Assembly: GCA_963786195.1 (NCBI GenBank)
Contig: CAWAYH010000006.1
Coordinates: forward strand, 434,001 to 498,000
DNA length: 64,000 bases
DNA from: CAWAYH01 sp963786195
GTDB taxonomy: Bacteria > Acidobacteriota > Vicinamibacteria > Vicinamibacterales > 2-12-FULL-66-21
Direction of reading: 5' to 3'
Positions 1 through 7,850 of this stretch are shown piece by piece. Made by a program: the position numbers and the translations under genes. The notes below the pieces were generated by a model that saw nothing but the letters and a program-made list of their open reading frames with translations, did no database searches and was not told the origin of the DNA. Every line of letters begins with the position of its first letter. Position 1 is the stretch's first letter.

Positions 1-397
1 GACGGGCATGGGCAGCGACTCGCTGCGCCGACGCGAACGGCACATCGCGTGTGGCGGCGTGGAAGAACCCGGCCTCGGGATTCCAGCGATCGAGCGACTC
101 CATCGCCGTGACCCGTGGATCCGGCGGCTGGTCCGACCGCTCGAGCAGCGTCATCGTCAGGAGCTGCTCGACGAGATCGGGCAGGACGGACGTCGGGACG
201 ATGGCTGACGCCGCGATGGCGTCGAGCGTCTTCCATCCCTCGCAGAAATCGAGCAGCCGGCAGACGAGAGGGGTCGTAGAGGCCGTGAGGCGTGTCGCGT
301 AGTTGTACACAATGAGCGACCCGCCGCGCCAATAGATGACAAGGTGCGGCGATCGCCGGAGTCGGACTGACCGGCGCACCCTGTCAGCGCTCGTCAC
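1..397 (-). CDS. SagB-type dehydrogenase, N-terminal part (runs off window)
   Basis: Open frame from GTG at 397 to the window edge (132 codons seen). The visible part matches the N-terminal region that precedes the nitroreductase fold in SagB-type FMN dehydrogenases: a short basic start, YWRGGSLIVYNYATR at about residues 22-36, a helical segment ending in LLERSDQ, and the typical WNPEAGFFHAATRDVPFA at about 105-122. Family members oxidise azolines to azoles in peptide-modification clusters, but many stand alone with unknown substrates. The catalytic FMN domain lies outside the window. GTG overlaps the stop of the preceding gene as GTGA, so the two are probably translationally coupled. No cyclodehydratase or precursor peptide is visible here. 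Family call is fairly sure; function in this organism is open. Confidence 0.72.
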   Translation of the reverse strand, partial: MTSADRVRRSVRLRRSPHLVIYWRGGSLIVYNYATRLTASTTPLVCRLLDFCEGWKTLDAIAASAIVPTSVLPDLVEQLLTMTLLERSDQPPDPRVTAMESLDRWNPEAGFFHAATRDVPFASAQRVAAHAR

Positions 398-663
398 GGA
401 AATTCAAGAATCATCGATGGGAAGCAGATATCGCTCATTTCGCGGGAGACGGCGCGGAGCCTGGTCAACTTGGCGGCCGCGTCCGGGTCGAGGGGTTCGG
501 TACCGTATTTCTTCTCGAACTTTGCGATGTGCACAGCGAGCTGCTTCTTCACCGGGGCGAAGTCCACGCCACGGGGGGCGGCCTTCTTCTTCGCGGCCCG
601 GCTGGCCGGCTTGCGCTTCTTCTTCGCGGCTGATTTACGGGATGCTTTACGACTCTTGGCCAC
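394..663 (-). CDS. Small lysine-rich protein, histone-tail-like N-terminus
   Basis: An 89-residue protein starting at GTG 663, with a GAGGAG Shine-Dalgarno sequence 7 nt upstream. Residues 1-30 are a run of Lys, Arg, Ala and Ser (KKKRKPASRAAKKKAAPR) like the tails of bacterial histone-H1-like proteins. Residues 31-89 are ordinary and probably helical, ending in ICFPSMILEFP. The tail suggests binding to DNA or RNA, but this is inference; I do not recognise the C-terminal half. The stop overlaps the start of the SagB-type gene by 4 bp (GTGA), so both are likely made from one mRNA. It lacks the Cys/Ser/Thr-rich core expected of an azole-modified precursor peptide. Confidence 0.7.
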   Translation of the reverse strand: MAKSRKASRKSAAKKKRKPASRAAKKKAAPRGVDFAPVKKQLAVHIAKFEKKYGTEPLDPDAAAKLTRLRAVSREMSDICFPSMILEFP

Positions 664-752
664 AGGAATGCTCCTCTCCGGTAGATGACCGGAGTCTAGG
701 TCAGTGTTTCCTGAGGGTCAAGGCGGCAGGTTTCCGAAACCGTGCGACCCGT

Positions 753-3315
753 TTACTGGAGCAACCCGATCTTGCGGAGGATTGCCTGAAACCGCGGCTC
801 GTCGCGAAGCGAGTTCACGCGCGGGTCGACGCCGAGCCAGACAAGGCTGGGATCGCGATCCTCCAGCGCCTGTTCGAACGCCTCGATGGCCGACGCCTTT
901 TCGCCGAACCCCAGCCGGATGTACGCGATCTCGCGTGGCCGAATCGGGCGCCCCTGCCCCGGCTGCACTTTTTCCAGCGCAGCCAGGTGCGCGAGGGCAT
1001 CGTCCTTCCGCCCGGCCAGCGCCTCGAGCCGAATCAACTCGGCTTGCATGCGAGCGCCGCCGTTGCCGGACAGTCCCCAGGCCGTTCTCGTCAGCTCGAG
1101 CGCCTCAGCGTAGCGGCCTTCCGCTTCCGCGGGCCGGCCCAGCAGAAGGTACCCGGCAGCCACGTTCGGCTGCTGATCCCGCGCGCGCCGAAACACCTCT
1201 TCGGCGCCCCTGTAGTCCTTCATGTAATAGAGCACGAGGCCGTGCGCGCGCAGCGCTTCGCCCGACTGCGGATCCATCTGCTGCGCCTCACGCGAGTGCA
1301 ACAGCGCCTCATCGAAGCGTCCTCGGGCGGCCAATACCTGTGCGAGGTGCCCGCGTGCGTAGGTGTAGCTCGGGTTGATCTCGAGGCTCCTCGTGTACTC
1401 GCGTTCGGCGCCGGCCCAGTCCCAATCGTAGAGGAAACGGATGTCGGCGAGCACCGCGTGCGCTTCCGCAGAGTCCTCCCTCAGGTCGAGCGCCTTTCGT
1501 GCCGCGGCGAGCGCGGACGCGCGCGCCTCCGCCTGATTCAGGTCGTTCCCGTCGCCGAGCTTCAGGTAGGCGGCCGCGGCGCCGGCATAAGCGGCGGCAT
1601 GAGCCGGATCGAACTGCGTTGCGCGCTGGAACGACTCGAGCGCGCGGCGGGCCGACTCCATTCCTGATGTTGCGAGGTGGATGCGTCCCTGCAAGTACGC
1701 CTCTTCCGCGAGCGGATCGGTCTGTCGCACCTGCGTCAGGCGCGCGCTCTCGTTCGGTGTCACCTTGGCGTTGAGCGCGTTGGCGATCTCCACGGCAATC
1801 AGCGATTGCAACGCGAACGCGTCGCCGCGCTGCCGCTCGAACGTCTGGGACCAGATCTGCAGCTCGGATCCGGCTTCTATCAACCGGGCGTTGATCCGAA
1901 TCCTCCCGGGCGTGCCCGCGCTCCCCGCATCGGCCAGCAGCGTCGTTTCGACCAGGGCGTCCACGCCCAGCTTGCTCGCAATCTCCGCGAGCGGCGTTTT
2001 TCGATCCGTGAATGCCGCCATCGAGGATCCGGCTTTCACGCGGAGCGCGCCGATTTGCCCGAGGGTGGCGATGAGCTGATCGGTCAGGCCTTCGGCAAAA
2101 TACGGCGGCGCGGCCGACCCCGGCAGCTCGGACATGGGAAGAACCGCGATGGTGCGTATCGCTGACGTCGTCGCGGCGCCCCGGTTCGGCAGCCGCGTCC
2201 ACATCACGAGGCCCGCGACCAGCGCGAGCAGCACGGCCGCCGCCGCCAGGAAACCGCGGGGCAGGCCTGCGCGCTTCGCCGGGGCGATCACGGGGGGCCG
2301 CGGCGCGGTGTCGATGGACTCCCGCAGCGCCAGCTCCATCTCGCCGGCGCTTCGATACCGACGGCTCGGATCGCTGTCGAGCGCGCGCTGGACGACGCGG
2401 ACGAACGAATCGGGAACATCGGGCCGCAGATCCCGCAGCGGACGATGCTGCCGATCGGAATGGGCACGGGCCAGCTGCTCCATCGACGCAGCCGGCACCG
2501 GGAACTCGCCGGTGGTCAGATAGAACAGGAGCACGCCGAGGCTGTAGAGATCGCTCGACACCGACGCCGCCTGGCCCTTGAAGATCTCCGGCGCGAGGTA
2601 GAGCGGCGTGCCGACCATGCGGTTCGTACCGGCCAGCTCTTCGCCGGTGCCGAAGTCCATCAGCACCAGACGGCCGCCGCTCTCGCGCATGACGTTCTGC
2701 GCCTTGACGTCGCGGTGCAGGAGCCCGGCCCCGTGAACCGCGGCGAGCGCGGCGCACAGATCGAGACCGATCAGCGCCGCCTCGTGGCCGCCGAACGGTC
2801 CGCGCGTCCGGACGATCTGCTCGAGGGACTCACCTCGCACGAGCTCCATCCACAACCCGACGCGGTTGTCGTGCTGCTCGGCGCCGTAGACCTGGACGAC
2901 ATGTGCGTGGCGGACTCTGGCCAGCCGGCGCGCTTCGTCGAGGACTCGCGCGTGGGCCTCGCGATTGCGCCCACCTTCGTCGTGCATCAGCTTCAACGCG
3001 ACGTCGCGGTGGAGCTCCGAATCCCAGGCGCGGTTCACGTCCGCGGACGTGCCTTCGCCGATTCGCTCCAGCAGCACGAGACGGCCCCACCTCGGACCGG
3101 ACGGCTCGGCGTGCGGCCGGCCGTCCATCGGTATCGTGTCTTCCTGCGGGATGCTGCGATACAGGGTCGCGATGCTCTCGACGAGCCGGAGGTGCCGAAG
3201 GAGGCGGCGATCGGCCGCGCTGGCCGAGATCCTCGGCCCGGGTCCAGTCGACCGCCGTGCCATCGGCGACCGATGCGGCCAGATCCGACAATGCGCGTTC
3301 CTCAGCGCTGCTCAA
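753..3315 (-). CDS. Ser/Thr protein kinase with TolB-like and TPR regions (one frameshift)
   Basis: Membrane-anchored kinase of the Pkn type. In the main frame (836 codons from 3263) the kinase domain shows the Gly-rich loop IGEGTSADV, Lys91, HRDVKAQN at 183-190, DFG at 203-205 and APE at 224-226. One transmembrane segment lies near 330-352, then a TolB/FlgO-like region (IAVLPMSELPG) at about 370-500 and TPR repeats to the end. The true start is probably TTG at 3315 (protein begins LSSAEERALSDL), which overlaps the sigma factor gene by 14 bp. That start is joined to the kinase by a single extra base near 3230: the first frame reads VDWTRAE, then sequence resumes as SAADRRLLRHLRLVE. Likely controls, or is controlled with, the sigma factor. 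Confidence 0.88.
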
Positions 3316-3901
3316 CGTCCATCTCCTCTGCCAGGCGCACGAGTGCCCGCGTCACAGCCATGCGGGCAGCGTCGGCGCTCGCCTTTCCGTGTGAAGCGGC
3401 AATCTCCGCGTAGCTCTGCTGCATTTCCACGCGGGCGATGATGACCTCCCGCTCTTCGGGCCGCAGCCGCTGGAGCGCCGCTTCGTAGCGGTCGACCGCT
3501 TCATGACCTATCGCCTCATCGAGCGGCGACGCGGACGTGTCGACGTGCTGATCGCTGTCGTCGAGTCCCGCGGCCGCCGGATACCGCGTCACGCGACGCA
3601 CCTCGTCGCGAACGCGGTTGACCAGCGCCTGCCTCAAGTACGCCTGCAACGCGCCTTCGTGCCTGGGCTCGAAGGTATCCAGGTGCTTGAGGGTCTGCGC
3701 TAGGGTTTCCTGTACCAGATCCTCCGTATCGCGGAGGTCTCGCGTCCATCGCGGGAGCCTCCCTCGAGCCCAGCGCCGCAGCGGGCCCTGGTGACGGCTG
3801 ATCAGATCGTTCAACGCCTGCTCGTCGCCCTCGCGGGCCCGCCGCAGGAGATCCGTTGTGGAGGCTAGATCGTGGGAACTAGGCGGTTTGAACTCAACCA
3901 T
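3302..3901 (-). CDS. ECF-like RNA polymerase sigma factor
   Basis: A 199-residue sigma-70 family protein. Region 2 is seen in DTEDLVQETLAQTLKHLDTF (about 58-77), with the Asp/Glu-rich core-binding helix. Region 4 is LRPEEREVIIARVEMQQSYAEIA (about 146-168), with its helix-turn-helix continuing to KASADAARMAVTRALVRLAEEM. The region between is short, as in ECF factors. The gene is followed by a Ser/Thr kinase gene whose start overlaps its end. Sigma/kinase pairs of this layout are common in Acidobacteriota and Planctomycetota and take the place of the classical anti-sigma factor. The heptamer array at 4031-4121 lies upstream. The start at ATG 3901 lacks a clear Shine-Dalgarno sequence. Confidence 0.9.
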   Translation of the reverse strand: MVEFKPPSSHDLASTTDLLRRAREGDEQALNDLISRHQGPLRRWARGRLPRWTRDLRDTEDLVQETLAQTLKHLDTFEPRHEGALQAYLRQALVNRVRDEVRRVTRYPAAAGLDDSDQHVDTSASPLDEAIGHEAVDRYEAALQRLRPEEREVIIARVEMQQSYAEIAASHGKASADAARMAVTRALVRLAEEMDVEQR

Positions 3902-4030
3902 GACGGTGGGCGAACGGCTCCGCCATGGCCCCTGATCATAAACCCAACCCTCCTCGATTCTTCCCCCTCATCAGGAGACAACGACGGGTAGGGAGGAACC
4001 GAACACAAAGTCGACCTCAGCAAGGGGGAT

Positions 4031-4121
4031 GGACTGCGGATTGCGGACTGCGGACTGCGGATTACGGATTGCGGATTGCGGATTGCGGATTGCGGATTGC
4101 GGATTGCGGATTGCGGATTGT
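4031..4121. repeat. 13-copy heptanucleotide array (GGATTGC)n
   Basis: Thirteen consecutive 7-bp units with no spacer. Nine are GGATTGC or differ from it only in the last base; variants are GGACTGC (three) and GGATTAC (one). The array fills most of the gap between the sigma factor start (3901) and the mreB stop (4149). Read in a shifted phase the unit is CGGATTG, similar to the CGGTTNN units at 7.4, 21.8 and 32.2 kb. No protein signal lies in it. The rest of the 3902-4148 gap holds nothing I can assign. Confidence 0.95.
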
Positions 4122-4148
4122 GGCGGATGGCTAGCTCGGCAGTTCGGG

Positions 4149-5165
4149 CTAATCCAGCGCCACTTTTCGCAGCAGGTCCAGATCCGTCAGCATCCGGCCG
4201 GCGCCGAGCACGACCGAGGTCAGCGGATTCTCGGCGACGAGCACGGGCAGGCCCGTTTCGTCGCGGAGGCGCTTGTCGAGGTTCCTCAGCAGCGCGCCGC
4301 CGCCGGTCAGGACCACGCCGCGGTCGAAGATGTCTGCCGACAGCTCCGGTGGCACACGTTCCAACGCCACCCGCACGGCCTGGACGATGCTGCGGATGGG
4401 CTCGGCCAGCGCTTCACGCACGTCGCCGTCCGAGATCTTGATCGTGCGCGGCACGCCCTCCACGAGGTGCCTGCCCTTGACCTCCATCGTGATGGGCTGA
4501 TCCAGGGCTGACGCCGAGCCGACTTCGAACTTGATCTGCTCCGCCGTACGCTCGCCGATGAGGAGGTTGTGGACCCGGCGCATGTACTGAATGATCGCCT
4601 CGTCGAGCGCGTTGCCGGCCACGCGCAGGGAGCGGCCGTACACCGTCCCGGCCAGCGAGATGACGGCGATGTCGGTGGTACCGCCGCCGATGTCGATGAT
4701 CATGTTGCCGGCAGCTTCGGTCACCGGCAGGCCTGACCCGATCGCCGCGGCCATGGGCTCGTCGACGAGGTGCACTTCGCTCGCCTTGACCCGGTAGCCG
4801 CTGTCCTTCACGGCGCGGCGCTCGACCTGTGTGATCTCCGGCGGGACGCCAATGACCAGGCGCGGGCGCCGCAACGGGCTCTTCCCCTGCACCTTCCGCA
4901 CGAAGTGCATCAGCATCTTCTCCGCGGCGTCGAAGTCGGCGATGACACCGTCCTTCATCGGACGCACCGGCTTGATGTTGGCGGGGGTGCGCCCCAGCAT
5001 TTCGTGCGCTTCGGTCCCGACCGCTTCAATCGACCCCTTGGCGATGTTGAACGCCACGATGGATGGTTCGTTGAGAACGATCCCGCGGCCGCGGGCGAAG
5101 ACACAAGTATTGGCGGTACCGAGGTCGATCGCGACATCGGTCGCAAATGCCGAGAACAGGTTCAT
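4149..5165 (-). CDS. mreB: Rod shape-determining protein MreB
   Basis: Bacterial actin that organises lateral cell-wall synthesis at the inner membrane. The 338-residue protein has the actin-fold nucleotide motifs: DLGTANTCVF at about 13-22 (phosphate 1), DEPMAAAIG at 135-143, IDIGGGTTDIAV near 157-168 (phosphate 2), and VLTGGGALLRNLDKRL near the C-terminus (adenosine motif). An open frame extends upstream to 5258, but the family start is MNLFSAFATD at ATG 5165, with GGAG about 8 nt upstream. Length is typical. No mreC, mreD, mrdA or rodA gene lies within about 4 kb on either side, so this copy stands apart from the usual mre operon. A perfect 11-bp hairpin sits in its leader (5190-5220). Confidence 0.96.
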   Translation of the reverse strand: MNLFSAFATDVAIDLGTANTCVFARGRGIVLNEPSIVAFNIAKGSIEAVGTEAHEMLGRTPANIKPVRPMKDGVIADFDAAEKMLMHFVRKVQGKSPLRRPRLVIGVPPEITQVERRAVKDSGYRVKASEVHLVDEPMAAAIGSGLPVTEAAGNMIIDIGGGTTDIAVISLAGTVYGRSLRVAGNALDEAIIQYMRRVHNLLIGERTAEQIKFEVGSASALDQPITMEVKGRHLVEGVPRTIKISDGDVREALAEPIRSIVQAVRVALERVPPELSADIFDRGVVLTGGGALLRNLDKRLRDETGLPVLVAENPLTSVVLGAGRMLTDLDLLRKVALD

Positions 5166-5189
5166 CGGAGGCTCCGGAGTTAACGAGAC

Positions 5190-5220
5190 GGCAGGACGGT
5201 GCTTTCGCAACCGTCCTGCC
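5190..5220 (-). promoter_or_regulatory. Strong hairpin in the mreB leader
   Basis: GGCAGGACGGT at 5190-5200 and its exact reverse complement at 5210-5220 enclose a 9-nt loop. The 3' arm ends about 24 nt before the mreB start codon, so the stem would form in the mreB mRNA leader. There is no T-run, so it does not look like an intrinsic terminator. A role in mRNA stability or translational control is inference. Confidence 0.6.
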
Positions 5221-5401
5221 CTCGTCAGGAGGAGAGGTGCCGTTGCTGGCCGGCTCATCGCATAAGTCGTTCCCGCCCGACTGATCTGACGGAAACGCGT
5301 ATTCTGCGGAAAAATCGCGCATTGGTGTTAACCAGCCCCATGCCGATCCCCGGGGCTGCATTACGAAGCTGAACGAGAATTACGATTCTGCCCGCGGCCC
5401 C

Positions 5402-6742
5402 TTATTTCAGCGTCAGCCGCTTCACGACGTACTCGCCGGCGCCCGAATTCGTGCTGAGGTAGTGCAGGACGTTGCCAGCCAGGGTCACCGAGGCGGGGGC
5501 GGCGATCGTCAGCCCCTCCTCGAGGACGTCGACCGCACGCGCCGTTCGCCCCGAATCGTCAAGCCTGATCCGAATCGCCCGATACAGCGTCTCTGACGAC
5601 CGCTGGATGCCGACGAGCGACCCGCGGTGCCAGCGGATCCACGTCAGTTGTCCCAGATCTCGGCCCTGACCGGGCTCCACGACAGTCATGGACCGCGTAG
5701 ACAGGTCCACGCGCATGAGACCCTGGTCGTACGCGGCGTAGACGGTCGTTTCAGAGGCCGGCGCCACGCTTACGACCCCGCTGGCCGCGAGACGCGCGGC
5801 GAGCTCCAGAGTCCGGCCTCGTCTGGGCACGCGGAACAGCCGTCGTCCGAGCGAGTCGAGGACTAGGACGGTGCTTTCCGGCGTGAGGGCGACGTCGGCA
5901 AACCGCGCGGGGCCCTGCCCCGCCGGGAGGGTGATCGACGCCAGCACGCGTCCCGAGATCAACTGCAGCTTGTGAACCGTGGAGGATCGAGCGTCGCCCG
6001 ATGCGCTCGCGACCCAGAGATCACCTTCGCGGGCATCGATCTCGAATGCGCCGATCTCGCCAAACCCCGCGTCGGAGCCGACGCTCGCGACATGATGCGA
6101 ACGCTCGCCGATGACGGCGAGCCTCCGTTGCTCGCGATCGCCCACGATGAACCGGCCGGACACGGCGTCGTAGGCGAGACCGACGACCGACAGTCCCGAT
6201 GTCGAGAACGTGACCGGACCGGCCGCGCTGCTCTTCGCGGGTGGTTCCGGCTTCGCTGGTGCCGTGCCGACAGGCTCGTTGACTGGTCGCTTCGGTGGCG
6301 GGGCCGCATCAGCGGGCGGTGACGTGACTTCCTTCTTCGCCGGTGCGGGTTGACCCGAGAGCCGTGCTTCGAAATCGGCCCAGGCCGGCAGCTCTCTCAC
6401 GCGCCTGAAATCGTCGCTGGTGCCCGCATCCGTCACGACGCCCATCGCAAACAGCCGCTGGAGCATGACCAGCGAATCGTGAGGGCGGCCCGCGAGGGAT
6501 TGTGCGCGCGCCAGCATGGCCATCAGCGCAGTGTCGTTCTTCGGTCCCGTCTGCACGGCGCGCCACGCGAGATCGTAGAACGCGTCGTAGTCTCGCCGTT
6601 CCGCGGCCTCGAGCGCCTGCTGGCGGCACGTCTGCCAGTCGCGGCACTCGGCGGGCGGCTGGCCGCTCTGGGCCTCGGCCGGCTGGCCGCTGTGAGGAAC
6701 GACGAGTGAAGCGGCGACGAGGAGCGCGGATGTGAACGTCAT
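5402..6742 (-). CDS. Exported protein, TPR-like N-terminus and beta-propeller-like C-terminal half
   Basis: 446 residues. A signal peptide is visible (MTFTSALLVAASLVVPHSGQPAEA). Residues 30-130 contain repeat-like helices (CRDWQTCRQQALEAAERRDYDAFYDLAWRAVQ) as in TPR proteins. A Pro/Ala-rich linker covers about 131-175. From about 178 onward the sequence has repeated blades such as VVGLAYDAVSGRFIVGD, FADVALTPESTVLVLDSLGRRLFRV and LGQLTWIRWHRGSLVGIQR, as in NHL/SMP-30-type propellers. No catalytic residues could be identified. Probably periplasmic, possibly a binding or sensor protein. It stands alone; the same-strand neighbour mreB starts to the left of a 236-bp gap. I do not recognise a named family for the full protein. 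Confidence 0.7.
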   Translation of the reverse strand: MTFTSALLVAASLVVPHSGQPAEAQSGQPPAECRDWQTCRQQALEAAERRDYDAFYDLAWRAVQTGPKNDTALMAMLARAQSLAGRPHDSLVMLQRLFAMGVVTDAGTSDDFRRVRELPAWADFEARLSGQPAPAKKEVTSPPADAAPPPKRPVNEPVGTAPAKPEPPAKSSAAGPVTFSTSGLSVVGLAYDAVSGRFIVGDREQRRLAVIGERSHHVASVGSDAGFGEIGAFEIDAREGDLWVASASGDARSSTVHKLQLISGRVLASITLPAGQGPARFADVALTPESTVLVLDSLGRRLFRVPRRGRTLELAARLAASGVVSVAPASETTVYAAYDQGLMRVDLSTRSMTVVEPGQGRDLGQLTWIRWHRGSLVGIQRSSETLYRAIRIRLDDSGRTARAVDVLEEGLTIAAPASVTLAGNVLHYLSTNSGAGEYVVKRLTLK

Positions 6743-6783
6743 CGGATAGGGATCGATCGGTGAGGCGGCAAATGGTTACCGGG

Positions 6784-7417
6784 TCAAAACAGCCGGCCGA
6801 TGAAATCCAGGAGATCGCTCGGGCCGTCGTCACCCGAGACAGGGCCAGGGCCAACCATTCTGGCTCCTGTGATGCTGCTGCCGTACGTGGCATCGCTCGA
6901 CGAGCGGGGCACGTGCTCGCGTTTTCCGCGATCCTGACCCGGCGCGTTCACGATTTGTCTGAGCTCCCCGAAATCGAGCCAGACCGCCTGGCACGACTCA
7001 CACGAATCAATCACGACGTTGCCGGGCCCGTAGTACGGATGCGTGTCCATGCGGTTCCTGCAGGACGGACAGACGACTTTCCGGTCCAGCTCGCGACGGT
7101 CGAGCGCGACTGGCGGCGTTGGCGGCTCCGATGCCCAGGCCCGACGCTTCTGAACGACCGCAGCAAACGCCACGCGCGGCAGGAACACGCCGCGGCAATT
7201 GCGGCAGTACCTGTACTGGGTGCGTTTCGTCCAGAATCGCTGTCGCGAGCGTCTGCTCGCAGGCCACGCACCGGAGCTCAGGGGAGCCGTCCGCCAGGAT
7301 GCGGATTCCGTCAAGGCCTGCGCTCTCGGGAAAATGAAACGAGCCGCAGTACCGGCAGAAGAAGTAACCGCGGCTGGCAAACAGTTCCATGGCGCCGCCG
7401 CAGTTCTTACAATTCAT
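6784..7417 (-). CDS. Zinc-ribbon (zf-TFIIB-like) protein, one frameshift
   Basis: Begins MNCKNCGGAMELFASRGYFFCRYCGSFHF at ATG 7417. It has three zinc-ribbon modules: CKNC/CRYC, CVAC/CRNC (YRYCRNCRGVFLPR), and CPSCRNRMDTHPYYGPG followed by CESCQAVWLDFGELRQI. The last two resemble the zf-TFIIB Pfam family, with the typical CxxCxGvWLD ending. The reading passes from the first frame (ending AILDETH) to a second frame (YRYCRNC) near 7205-7230, needing a one-base indel. The acidic/glycine-rich tail ends DLLDFIGRLF at 6784. Such proteins are cytosolic and of unknown role. The upstream region is occupied by the heptamer arrays. Confidence 0.75.
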
Positions 7418-7444
7418 CGGTATTTATCATCGCATGGTGCGGAC

Positions 7445-7542
7445 CGGTTCTCGGTTTTTGGTTTTTGGTTTTCGGTTTTGGTCTTCGGTTCCCGGTTCTC
7501 GGTTCCCGGTTCTCGGTTCTCGGTTCTCGGTTATACGGTTAT
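7445..7542. repeat. CGGTTNN heptamer array, left arm
   Basis: About 14 units of a 7-bp repeat, CGGTTCT with variants CGGTTTT, TGGTTTT, CGGTTCC and CGGTTAT, with one 6-bp unit breaking phase near 7480. It lies 27 bp upstream of the zinc-ribbon gene start (7417). It is the inverted partner of the array at 7595-7678. The 418-bp gap 7418-7835 consists mainly of these two arrays and the 52 bp between them. Confidence 0.93.
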
Positions 7543-7594
7543 TCGGTCGGACGCTCGAGGTTCGGGGTTCGGTGGGAGGACGAACGAACCTCAA

Positions 7595-7678
7595 AACCGA
7601 TAACCGATAACTAACCGAACAACCGAACAACCGACAACCGACAACCGATAACCGATAACCGATAACCGATTAACCGAC
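7595..7678. repeat. AACCGAN heptamer array, right arm of inverted pair
   Basis: About 12 units, mainly AACCGAT with AACCGAC and AACCGAA variants, broken by an AACT and two single-base phase shifts. This is the reverse complement of the CGGTT-type units at 7445-7542, so the two arrays could pair as a long imperfect hairpin or cruciform with a loop of about 52 bp. From 7679 to the PASTA gene ribosome binding site I see no further repeat. Confidence 0.93.
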
Positions 7679-7850
7679 GTGTTCGGTTTCCATACTGCCA
7701 GGCGTTGTTGCAGATGGGAGGGGTGCGCTCACTGTCGAGTTAACGCAGATGAAACATGGGCTGAACGAACCTTCGGAACGGCGGAACCGTAGGATCCTGC
7801 AGCATCGCGCACAGGATCGCGTCCCGACCTCGCAAGAAAGGAGCGGGACA

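Noticed and set aside
394..663. Azole-modified precursor peptide for the SagB-type enzyme
   Set aside because: No Cys/Ser/Thr-rich core, no leader motif; the basic tail indicates nucleic-acid binding instead.
336..1667. Long plus-strand open frame of 443 codons
   Set aside because: It lies antisense to the kinase and small basic-protein genes and is Arg/Gly/Pro-rich without motifs; it is an artefact of high third-position GC.
4031..7678. Possible CRISPR array in the repeat regions
   Set aside because: Units are 7 bp and contiguous with no spacers, and no cas genes are present.
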